Part shown: positions 1-10,593 of the stretch, one piece after another
How the letters are laid out: each line of letters opens with the position of its first letter
Position numbering within the stretch: position 1 is the stretch's first letter
From: Petrolisthes cinctipes
Lineage: Eukaryota > Arthropoda > Malacostraca > Decapoda > Porcellanidae
Reading direction: 5' to 3'
Assembly (NCBI GenBank): GCA_033782935.1
Contig: JAWQEG010004803.1
Span: 1-64,000, forward strand
DNA length: 64,000 nt
The notes under the pieces: generated by a model
What the model was told of the DNA's origin: nothing
Database searches by the model: none
Seen by the model: only the letters and a program-made list of their open reading frames with translations
Program-made: the position numbers and the translations under genes

Positions 1-145
1 CTATCGTAGACTTAACATGGATAATAATAAATGCATCTCATACTCATTATCACATCTTGAAGACTAGAAGGTGGGTGGGTGAAATATGCTTCCATTATGG
101 TGTCCCTGAGTGTATGGTTCTGTACATTTTTTGGTTATTGCACAG

Positions 146-3100
146 TGTTCAAGAGCTATGTGATCATCACACGGAATGGTGTAGACCTGTACATCCCATC
201 CAACAAGATCACCCCGGCTGTTGACCTTCACTTGCACATCAACCACTGTGATGGTCAGGAGTGTGTCACGTGAGTCTTTTTCAGCATTCTTCATCATGCA
301 ACTTAAACAAATAGCTCTTCACCCACTCCACTCCTTTCTTGGATATTCTGTTAAATAAATGCTGTATATGCTTGCTGCCTTATAATGCTAACAAAAAGTT
401 CTATAATATTGAAAGAATAACTTCATGTCCGTACTTCATCTTTGTCGTTAAAGGATCAACGAGTACAACAGTGTTCTGAACCGGCTAAGGGCTCTCAAGA
501 TCAGCAATGATGTCAAGAAGGTGATGATGGGTGGCAAGTACTCGTATTCAGGTGGAGCTTCGTATGCTGTGTATTCAGCTGTAAGTAAACATCTTTTATT
601 GTTTGATTGTAATATCGTAGACTGTATACTTATTGCTGTGTCCTCTGTGGTAATAAACAGTTGCATTCTTTATTTCCTTAACACTTCCCGGGTAATCTGG
701 CATCATTATATGTACTGTATATGGTTAAGATACTGTACCAATCTATGATACAAAGACTTAATGAAACTTTGTATTTTGGTTTTGACAAAGGATGCAGCCT
801 TTATCCATACTAAATTCATTTTTCTCTTTCACTGAAATAATCGTCATTCCTTATGTGATTAGGTGATCTGTTTTGTAGTGTAGCTAGGAGAAATCACTAG
901 CCTTGCTGTTCACCCACAACAGATTATAGCCTCTTTAAAACAATTCAGGTGCCAGAGGAGTTGCGACTCAAGGTGACGTCACCGGTGCTGTTGATGAAGG
1001 CCCGCAAGAACCAGGTGGAGGCTCAGGGAATGGTTAACTCCCACATCAGGGACGCTGTTGCTCTCTGTGACTTCCTCGCCTACTTGGAGTACGAGGTCAG
1101 TATTAAGGAAGATTTTGTTTGCACTGGTTGTACTGATGTCCATGGTACATTTTGGCAGAATTATTGGCATAAAAGGTCACTGAAGGAGTTATCATGCAAG
1201 AGAGGGTTAATGGAGTTAATTTTTTAATTTATCATGATATCATTTGTTTTTCCTCAGATGAATAAAAGTGTTTAATGATTGTGAAAAAAAATAACAATTG
1301 AAAGTGTCATCATGTACAGGAAGTTAGGACAAACAGTATTTACTTGGATTGTATGATGCCACCAGGTCAAGGATGGACGGTACTGGAGTGAACTTTCAGC
1401 ATCAGAAAAGCTGAAGGAATACCGAGCACAGCAGAGAGACTTCATGGGGATCTCCTTCACCACCATCAGTGCGTTTGGTCCTAACGGTGCAGTCATCCAT
1501 TACCAGCCCACACGCGAGACCAACCTGCAGATCACCAACCAGTCCCTCTACCTCCTTGACTCTGGTGGACAGTACAAAGGTGTGTGCATGGTTGTATGTG
1601 TGTGCATGCATGTGCGTTTGTGTATGTGTTTGTGTGTGCATTATCTAGTTGTATTTTTTGCAGTATTGAGTCAAGTGGTAGAGTAAAGAGGTGAAGAAAA
1701 CACCTTGATGAATTGTTGAATGGAGGAAGTGGAATGCCAGCAAACATAGTCGGGTGGGGTATGGGAGGGAGAAGAAGAGGTGGGGATAAGGAGGGCAGAA
1801 TTGAGTGAGGCTTTGAAGAAGGTGAAGATGGGTAAAGCATCAGGAATAGATAGAGTGTGTAGTGAGATGCTGAAGTGTGGCGGTGAGATAGTGATTGAGT
1901 GGGTGTGGAAAATGTGTGGACTGGCATGTGTGCCTGAAAACTGGAATCAGGAATTATTGTTCCTCTGTATAAGGTAAAGGTGAGAGAGGAGTATGTGGTA
2001 ATCACAGAGGGATATGCCTCCATAGTGTAGTAGGGAATTGATTGAGAGAGTGAGAATGAGAACAGAGAAATGGGTGGGTTTAGGAAGGGAAGAGGGTGTG
2101 TAGACCAGATTTTCTCCTTGAGGTGTGCTGTGGAGAAATATATGGAGAAGGAACAGAAGTTGTATGCTGCATTTATGGATTTGGAGAAGTACTGAGAATA
2201 TATGGAGTGGTTGGAAAGTTGCTGGAGGCAGTGAAGAGCTTGTATGAGGGTGCAAGAGCGGCAGTCCAGGTGGAGAATAAGCAGAGTGAGTTCTCTAATT
2301 TGATGTTTGGTTGAAGCAAGGGTGTGTGATGTCCCCATGGTTGTTCAGTGTATAATATGGATGGAGTCATGCAGGAAATACAGGGAAGAGCAGTGGATGT
2401 TGGTGTACCTCTGATAGGAGAAGGGAGTGAGTGGAAGTTGCCTGTGCTGCTGTTTCCTGACAATACAGTTCTGTTGAATAACGATGAGTGGGAGTTGCAG
2501 GGTTTGGAGATGTGTGTAAGAAACAGAACCTGAAGGTAAATGTGGTGGAGCAAAGTTATATGGTCTTTGACTGGGGTGCAGCCACAGGCTGTGAGGTGAG
2601 GTTGAATGGTCAGGTTATGGAGAATGTCAGCTCATTTAAGTATTTAGGCAGTGTGATGAGTAAAGATGGGAGTTTAGAGGATGAGATGCGGGAGAGGGTA
2701 CAACAAGAGAAGAGGGTTGTATGAACGCTGAAAGCAGTGACAAGGAACAGGGCGATGAGAATGGAAGTGAAGAAGATTTTACATGATAGTGTGGTAATCC
2801 CGACACTGACGTACGGGAGCGAAGCATGAATGATGACTTAGAGACATAAAGCAAGAGTAATGAGAGAGGTGGAAAGGAGTCACTTGAGAAGTGTGTGTGG
2901 AGTAACACGAAGAGATAGACTGACGAATGTAGAAGTACATGAATGATGTGGTGTGGTGTGGATGTGCTGGAGAGTGTGACAAGGAACACCTTGAGGTGAT
3001 TCGGTCATGTGGAGCGTATGAGGAGCGAGAGGTTGGTTAAGACAGTGTACGAGAGCGAGGTGGAGGGACGGAGGGGAAGAGGCAGACCTAGAGTGAGATG

Positions 3101-6100
3101 GAAGGATGGAGTTGAGAGGTATATGAGTGAGAGTGGCGTTGGGTGGGAGGAGGGATGCCGGTCGACAGGGGACAGGGGTGTTTGGAGGCACCCCCACCTC
3201 CTTCGGGGATTGAGGCATCTGGCAATAGATAGATACTGTAGATAGATAAATACACTCTAGATCGTTGATGTAATGTGTTTTCATGTGGCACCAGATGGAA
3301 CAACGGATGTGACCAGGACTCTGCACTATGGCCAGCCGACCCCATTCCAGGTGGAGGCGTACACCCGGGTGCTGAAGGGTGCTGTTGACCTGGCCGCCCT
3401 CATCTTCCCACAGGGCACAGGAGACACTGATGTTGACATTATAGCCCGCAGGTATATCCACACCAGGCACCAACTTTGAGTATTGATATAATATAGGTGG
3501 AGCCCCATGATTCCTGTAAAGTATTCCAGGAAACAGGACCAGATTAACAAAAATATTGGTAGCCTGTTGCCTGGAATAGTTTGGAGAATAAGTTAATTAA
3601 TTGCTCCAGATATACTGTACCAATATTCTACTTCCCCCTTTAAGTTTGTACACATTCACATATGCACTCATACAGATATACACTTGTATACAAGTACACA
3701 AATATGCATCCACAGTCATGTGCACTTCTACTCTTCGGTATACTTAGTACCATACCACACTTCATGTGCTTTGTTGATCTAGACTCATTTATGTACACGC
3801 AGACCCACGTACAACAAGTGACAAAGTCGGTCCATGCAAGCAATTATGTAATTATACAATATTGATGGATACATGTTCTTACCATATTGTATATATTTTG
3901 ATGCATGAAAATATCTCTCATTAACCGCCATTCTGATATTCTTTTCTTCTCTCCCTTCACCTTCATGACTCTGTCTCTCCGACCAGATACCTATACGAGG
4001 CTGGTCTGGACTACCGCCACGGTACAGGACATGGCATTGGTCACTTCCTCAACGTTCATGAAGGTAAAGTTTAGAAGAAGAGTCATGCTGTATAACTATT
4101 GGTGTTTATCTGTGGTTATTGTCAATTAATATCTTATCATAATGTCAACTTTATCCATAGTATGGTCTTACGCCATTGACTAGATCTCGTACATAATTAC
4201 ATTTGACCTGACACTACCCATCTAGGTCAGCTTTTAATAATGCTATGATAATGTTAGTGTTGTTCAATGATGTCATCAACTTTATTTCTACAGTATGATA
4301 TGACACTTATTCTTATTGTATAATCTCTGGACTCTCTTGACAGCTCCCATTCAGGTCAGGATATATGGGAGTGAAGAACACGAGTTTGAAGTTGGACATT
4401 ACTTCTCCGATGGTAAATGATTCATTAGACAACTACTACATCACCAGTTGTGTTATGCTTGCCATCACCACCTTGCCTTTCTTGCACTCAGCACGTTTAA
4501 CCTGCAAGAATTTGTGGAACTGTACTAACTTGATACTGTTGGGGCTATAGATGTTGTTTTCTTCTTTATTGTTACCCTGTTGCTTGTTTATATACTGTAC
4601 TGCACAATCAGAAACCATGACTGAAGTGCAGACTAGATCTGACTTTATCACCTAGCTTCTTCCTTAGCTTCTTCATACAGTACGATAAAATACTCTCAGT
4701 ACATTTGTACCAATAAAGTAATGCTGAAATTGTCGAAGTGATGGTACTGTACTTGATACACTATGGGCAGTGATGTAATTAGACAAATAATCCAATCCTC
4801 CCTAGAGATGTCTTGTGAACCACCAAATCCAGACAACACAAAAGACACAGATCCACAGAAAATACCAAGATCTGTGCCTGACATTGGTTATCCTCAACTA
4901 CAGAATGAGCAGTGATAAGTGCCCTTTCAGGATGAATAACCTGAAAATGGTGAGCATTAATCAATAATGGTTTGCCTGAATGATGCAGGCTGTGGACATT
5001 TATCAGAAAAACGTACTACAGTACTGTACTATATACAGAGGGGGTCCGAGCATCTGCGCGGCTTCGGTCAACCAGACTCAGGACTGCTCGGCCAGACAGT
5101 CTGGGGAACTACAACAACAACAACAATTATATATAGACTCTTGCATGGATGGAAACTGAACACCACTTCACATTGTTGTAATCCATCTCTTGTTATGGTC
5201 ACTGTCTTGGACAGTATTACTTCTTTTTTGCCACAGCTGGAGTGATTGACTTGAACTGTTGAAGCAGTTACAAACACAAAGAGCCTTCAGATAAGAAATT
5301 TGCAGAATATACTGTTACATTTTGCTCGAAGGAAGAATACGTTATAGTGTATTGTAGGAACTCTTTGTGTGACATTGTAGTTCTCACTCTTATTTGTAGT
5401 AAATGTTACAGTAAAAACCTTTCTTTTTTATGTAACCATAGTTGCTTGTATGTATGTGTTTGTGTCTTTGCATGTGTGTGTGAAGGTGTTTGCATACTGT
5501 ATTTAATTTTTCTAGCCTTCATTGTGCTGTCATTCGTATTCATTTTCATTTTCTTGCATGTTCACATGATGCACCATCATTAATGCTAGTCAATTCTTTG
5601 TTATAGCTAGTGACAAGACTTATCACATTGGCTTCTACGGTTCACATGGTAAGTGCATTGCTTTAGTATTGTAATTTTGGCTATGCTTAATAATTCTTAA
5701 TTGTTTATGAATACTTTTTAAATTTCTGTGTACTGCTGCATTGCTTGACTTATTTTGTTCCTCCTTTACCTATGCATGACTTATTATGCTGGCATACTTA
5801 TATTTATAGGATTTTGCCAGTATGTTGTCAGAAAAGTTTTGCAAAATGTGCAGATACATTTTCCCTTACCCAGGGTAGAGTAAGAAAGAGTTGACAGGAC
5901 TGGGCTGGTGTAATCTGACAGCAGACACAGATAAGTGAGAAGTGATGGAAAAGGCCTACACCCTACAATGGACTCACAATAGCTGATAATGATGACTGAA
6001 AAACAGATATTAATTAATTTTTTAACTATTTTCAAAATTACTACATTAGCAACTTTATGATAGATGTTTTATTGAAGACTGCAAAATCTTTTAAGTTACC

Positions 6101-7640
6101 TACAGTAGACTTGTACTGTTGTCTCTATTATATAAAAAAGGTGGGGCATAACCTATAGGGAGGAAAATGCAGGGAATAAAAAGATAATGAAGAAAGCATA
6201 CCAGAGTGGCTAACCCCTTAATGAGTTATGACAGAAAAAGTAGTTACATGAAGATTTAACCAGAATTTAATAAAAATATTGGAGAAATATTTAAATATAA
6301 TGCACTTTACAGAACCTGGTTACTACAAGGACAATGAATTTGGCATCAGATTGGAGAATATCTTGACAGTCGTGGAAAAGGAGACTAAGGTAGGGTAAAA
6401 ATATCAGGTCAGGTCCTCAGCTCTCAAATGAAACCTTACTGCTAATACCACACCTATTGTTATAACTGATTACAGACCTTCTGGCAAAAGTCATTCGCTT
6501 ATGCAGTGTGTACCATATGTTACAAAATTCACAGTTGTAAGTTTACAATTTTCATAAAGAAATCATATGTCAAAGGTGTGATATGTAAAATTTACCATAA
6601 TATATGATTGTTACTTTCCCAAACAGTACCAATTTGACAAGCAGTCTCTCGGGTTTGATCCAATCACCCTGGTGCCGTTTGAACCCATCCTCATCAACAC
6701 TTCCATGTTGTCTGCAGAACAAGTGAGTCACGAGAGCAAATGTGTTCTCTATTTGCCGTGTAAAGCCATCATTGTAATTGAAATCAAACAACAGTATTAG
6801 TTCTTTTAGAGAATTGTTCTGTTGCACATGTAGTACATAACAATGCAGTCCCTTTGCAAAAGGTAATGATAGGAGTTTTCTCCCATCTACTTATTTGTGT
6901 TGTATTACAGTACTGATATTTAAGCTTCAAACCTCCTCCCAGATTTTCTTGTGTATTGCAGATGTTCAATAATGAAATACTGTAACTGTATCTAACCTCA
7001 GCATTTCATTAACCCCTAGGAGTAAGGGGTCCTTCACATCTGGTGAAGGAAAGAATAATATGCCTCACGTGTCTGGTGCGTGTCGTAAAAGGCTACTAAA
7101 ACGGGTTGGGCAGTTGGGCTTACGACCCTCCCCCGTAAAATAATTATGGCAACAGTATACAATGACTTGCCTCGAATAGTGGAGGCGATTCATTTGTACC
7201 CACCCCCTTTTGGGTTTAAGGTGTCTGGCAATAGAAAGATTGATAGATTTCATTGACCTTATACAGATGTTTACTAATTCAAATGCCTAACATTTTGTTT
7301 TACCTTTGCTATGATTTATAATTCCCCAAACCCCATTGATGTGTTCTCTTCCACTCAGTGCCATTGGATCAACAAGTACCACAACCGTGTGCGAGAAGTG
7401 GTCGGCTCGGAGCTTGTTGAGCAGAATCGAACCCGAGGGTACGAGTGGGTACAGGCCAAGACGGAGCCGCTACCATGCCCTGACACTCAGCATGTCAACT
7501 CTGCAGGCAAGTCCACAGATAATATGGCTGCACTCATAGACACAAAACCTGACATTAGTGGAGGGGACAGGACAAGGCCGGGTACCATACTGACTTATTT
7601 ACTGATCCTTATGATGATGCTCGTGACCCTAGACAAGTAA
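146..7640 (+). CDS. XPNPEP2-like: Xaa-Pro aminopeptidase 2-like (M24B, GPI-anchor type), copy 1, 5'-partial
   Basis: This enzyme family removes an N-terminal residue that precedes proline, using two divalent metals, at the outer cell surface. I read exons 146-269, 454-580, 949-1095, 1366-1579, 3295-3451, 3987-4063, 4344-4412, 6313-6389, 6627-6722 and 7359-7640, all with GT-AG borders and compatible phases. Earlier exons lie left of the window. The metal ligands are all visible: Asp in LLDSGGQY, Asp in GTTDVTRT, His in HGTGHGIGH, Glu in EPGYY and Glu in GIRLE. The C-terminus ends in a hydrophobic run ([14 protein letters not shown]) after small residues, which fits a GPI-anchor signal as in XPNPEP2. 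The nine internal exons 146-6722 match the downstream paralogue in length one for one; the last exon is 90 nt shorter. The intron at 1580-3294 is swollen by a LINE, and the intron at 4413-6312 holds a possible cassette exon. Family assignment is firm; the GPI anchor is inferred. Confidence 0.93.
1681..3245 (+). mobile_element. Degenerate non-LTR retrotransposon (LINE) fragment, copy 1
   Basis: This stretch fills most of an intron of peptidase copy 1. Broken reading frames encode reverse transcriptase pieces in the right order: a fingers segment with MGKASGIDR near 1825, a remnant of the MSPWLF block near 2330, and the catalytic-site region near 2450. That region reads [10 protein letters not shown] where active relatives carry an FADD core, so a catalytic Asp is lost. 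Later pieces include [10 protein letters not shown] near 2640 and, near 3065-3105, [12 protein letters not shown], the usual C-terminal block. Frameshifts and stops separate the pieces. The 3' tail (GGCATCTGGCAATAGATAGA) recurs in the SINE-like element at 7016-7250. The homologous intron in copy 2 is 335 bp, so the insertion is younger than the gene duplication. Confidence 0.85.
3495..3644. mobile_element. Hairpin MITE, degenerate copy
   Basis: The segment contains both arms of the TTAA-type hairpin family: AAGTATTCCAGGAAACAGGA on the left and GCCTGGAATAGTTTGGAG on the right. Its right end, CCCCCTTTAAG, resembles the intact copy at 41367-41523. The left end is eroded. It lies in the intron after the 3295-3451 exon. 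Confidence 0.6.
5607..5648 (+). other. Candidate 42-nt in-frame cassette exon of peptidase copy 1
   Basis: The segment lies between a pyrimidine-rich acceptor ending TTATAG and a strong donor ATG|GTAAGT. It is 42 nt long and phase 1 on both sides, so including it keeps the reading frame. It would add 14 residues ([14 protein letters not shown]) between YFSD and EPGYY, directly before a metal-binding Glu. The matching intron of copy 2 (20511-20796) is only 286 bp and contains no counterpart. No transcript evidence is available here; it could be a chance pseudo-exon. Confidence 0.4.
7016..7250 (+). mobile_element. SINE-like element sharing the LINE 3' tail
   Basis: This 235-bp GC-richer block in the last intron of peptidase copy 1 starts near AACCCCTAGGAGTAAGGGGT, contains GTGCGTGTCGTAAAAGGC in its body, and ends with a tail (GGTGTCTGGCAATAGAAAGA) that matches the LINE tail at about 3215-3240. 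Both are preceded by a CACCCCC run. A shared 3' tail is the usual sign of a SINE mobilised by its partner LINE. No clear tRNA or 5S head is visible, so it could instead be a deleted LINE remnant. Confidence 0.55.
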
Positions 7641-8491
7641 ATAGATACTGTATAGGGAATAGATTTGTATTGCAGGAGATTATAGATTGCCATGATCAAC
7701 TTTCCATGAATTGGTTGCTGGATGGGAGGGAAGCACAGGACAAATATATCTACAAGATTTAGAGTTTCTTCTGTTTCAGACAGTATGCAAGATGACCCAC
7801 TGTTGTTGGAAATATTAGAGAATATTCATAGAAGTAGTGCCTTGTTATGTGTTTCCCTTATACCCACCATTTCCACTTGATAACATGAAACAAATTTTGT
7901 GTGTGGCCTGTGATTTGTTTCATATTGCCTACAGCAGGAATCATGTGGAAGTTGTCACATAAGTTTGTAGAGTGCCCAGTTTTACTGACAACTGCACACA
8001 CTGTGGATGAGGCTGTACCACAGGCACAAACTCCTCATGAAGCAGAGTACAGTAGCATCAAAGTCCAACCCTGACCCACAGTAGTGGATCCAGGGGAACT
8101 GAATGGGCTTGAAATCCCCCATTAGCTCTCATCATAGGATAGACTTTTTCACCTGTCAGGGGATATTTTCAGATTTAGTTTGAATTTAAAGCATTTTGAT
8201 AAATATCTACAAATACTCTCCTTATTATTTCCCCAAGGAAATACAGCTTACAATTACAGTGATCTGGATGAATTGATTTAAGTTACTTGGGATGGCAGTT
8301 ATGGAACCAAGTTTCCATATACTGTAGTGTGTGTATCTTAGCACTTCGTGGCATCTGTTAACCTTAATATGTTAAGCAGATGGTTGACATAACTGTTAAC
8401 TGTTTGTTTATGCTGGAATCACAATTGATATGATAGACTACTCAGTAACTATAGACAGACACTGTATAATTATTATTTCTTCAACCTGTTT

Positions 8492-8497
8492 AATAAA
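8492..8497 (+). terminator. Candidate polyadenylation signal of peptidase copy 1
   Basis: AATAAA about 850 bp after the stop codon at 7638-7640. No earlier exact AATAAA was seen in the 3' flank. Another lies at 9483-9488, so the 3' end is uncertain. Confidence 0.35.
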
Positions 8498-10008
8498 ACA
8501 TAGATGATAGATGCCATCAAATTATATGTAAGACTAGAGGTCTAGACACTTCTTTTAGAGCCAGCACTATGTACTGGTCATTATCATAGCCTAACATTAG
8601 TCCATGACATTTCTTGCTTGTATGTATTTAATGATGTAAAAGTTTGTACTTTTCTTCTGGCCAATGTAGAGAGATATTCTGTACTGTACCCTAATTATAT
8701 ATGGTGCCACAGAATTGTAGTAGAATTATTTAGGCTCGACAAGATTTTAGAGTAGTCAGGATGTCTGATCCTGGTTTGGTAAGAGCACCTTTCTGTGTAT
8801 GGTGACTTTTTCTACACAGGAATGTCAGTGCAGTTGCCAGTCTCCCTGTATTCCTTCACTGATTGATCATGTAATGCTGTATATGTATATATTCTCATAT
8901 CCCTCCCAGAATTTGCAAAGACATAAACAAGTTTACAATATGTTATAGACCATAGAAAACCCACTAATTAGCACCAGTGACCAACAGCATCTGACAGTCC
9001 TCCCTTCCCCAGGAAAAGTCGAAAGTGTATTGTTTCAGGTCCATCCATCTATAGAGCTGATGCCTCACTCCCTCTTTGAAAGATCCCATCCATCCATAGC
9101 TGGTTATGGGATTTGAAAGGGAAATGTGTTGTATAGTGTTGTGTAATATGTTGTGCTCTAAAGACTTGTAGTCTTGAGCTTCAGACATTCATTAATGGCA
9201 GGACTTGATACTTCTAAAAAGACAGTCTTTGTATCTTTATTCTGATCTTACCTCATGGGAAGAAAAGGTTGGAGATGGTGACTGACTGCGTTCTATGTGA
9301 TAAAGTTCTCAGTTGTAAATACAGGTATGTGTCCCCTGGTTGCCTTGCCAATTAACTTTGTCCTAGTAAAGCAAAATACTGTATGGTGAGAAGTATAGAT
9401 GTTGTTTATTTTTTATAATAATACACTACAGTACTATTGTACTATGATAATTCTTTAGGATGTATTGACATTTTTTTTACAAAATAAATTTATTTCTAAC
9501 TCTTCTACCATATATATTAATTTCAAATTTCATGTATTAGTTTATAAGATTTAGGGAAAGTTAACTATGAAAATCCTTCCTCTTCCATTGTCTGTCTATC
9601 CCAGATAGGAACCAGGCTCATAAAGCTGATATTACACATTCATAGTCTATGAACAATGATAGACAGGTTAAAGATATTAATACAGCATATACTCTTGAAT
9701 GTACTACATGATAAATTTCTGTTGTACTGATTGGGAAAGTCTTAGGGGGACCTTGAATACTGAACTAAGTGAAGGTGAAGATAGAGGGAGACATGATGGA
9801 TCAGAGCATGACTGTAATAGCTCAATGATATATGTCATGAAATATTATACACTGCTGAACATTTAGAACTTTTTCAAATATTACATTTAAATGAAGTTGA
9901 TTAATCTTAACGAAAATATTTCTGCAATGCACCTTAAGGGTAACAGCATTTTATTTCTTTAGATCTGGCATAAAGTTTACTCAGTACAGCAGATGTTGAC
10001 TTTCTTGT

Positions 10009-10593
10009 GCCTCTTGAGGTTGTTGTTGTTGATGTTCTCCCTGGGCAGAATGGCCTCCTGCCCCACAGACCCTCGGTACACTATGGTCGCAGTGAAAAAA
10101 ATTAAAATAAAGGAGGGGCTGGCCCTATATGCCTGGGCTACCGAAGCACATCCCAGCAAGATGGGACCAGAACTTACTGGACCAGGGAGTCTGGGGGCCT
10201 CCGACTGCCAGGGAGATTGGGGGGAAGGTCTTTGATCCCACAGCCAGTGCTGTGGGCCCAAGTCCATTTTACCATAAGAGCTACAAGTGGGGCTGCACCT
10301 TCCATGAGACCAGCCCTGAAGGGACCATAAAGTGGGAGGGAGTTTAGACTGCTGCATGCAAAGGGATAAAAATGCACCCCCTGTGTGCTGGCGGTCCACA
10401 CAGCAGTGAGAGAAAAAAAAAAAAGGCCTTTGGTTGCAGTATACCTCACGTGGATATTTAATCCATGTGGGCAGATCTCGTCAAATCCACTAGAAAGTGA
10501 CCAGATCCTACGACAGTCATTATTCTAGCCCTGTGGGAGATAACTAATATTCAAAAAGAATAAAGTCAGCCCCCCTAGGCAGCCTCTTGAGGT
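10009..10593. repeat. GC-richer block bounded by a 12-bp direct repeat
   Basis: A block clearly richer in G and C than its surroundings is bracketed by identical GCCTCTTGAGGT copies at 10009-10020 and 10582-10593, and contains an A-run near 10410. The direct repeats could be a target-site duplication or short terminal repeats of an inserted element. Its longest open frame shows no known protein, so I treat it as a probable inserted repeat of unknown class. Confidence 0.35.

Noticed and set aside
1532..2338. Minus-strand open frame of 268 codons within the LINE
   Set aside because: It is antisense to the reverse transcriptase remnant and rich in Ser/Leu/Pro/His from composition; no motifs.
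5039..5120. GC-rich patch with (CAA)n tail considered as a SINE
   Set aside because: Only one copy was seen and no promoter boxes or matching tail were found, so I did not call it.
9977..10399. 140-codon minus-strand open frame in the GC-richer block
   Set aside because: No recognisable domain, no splice-site support, and the block looks like an inserted repeat.
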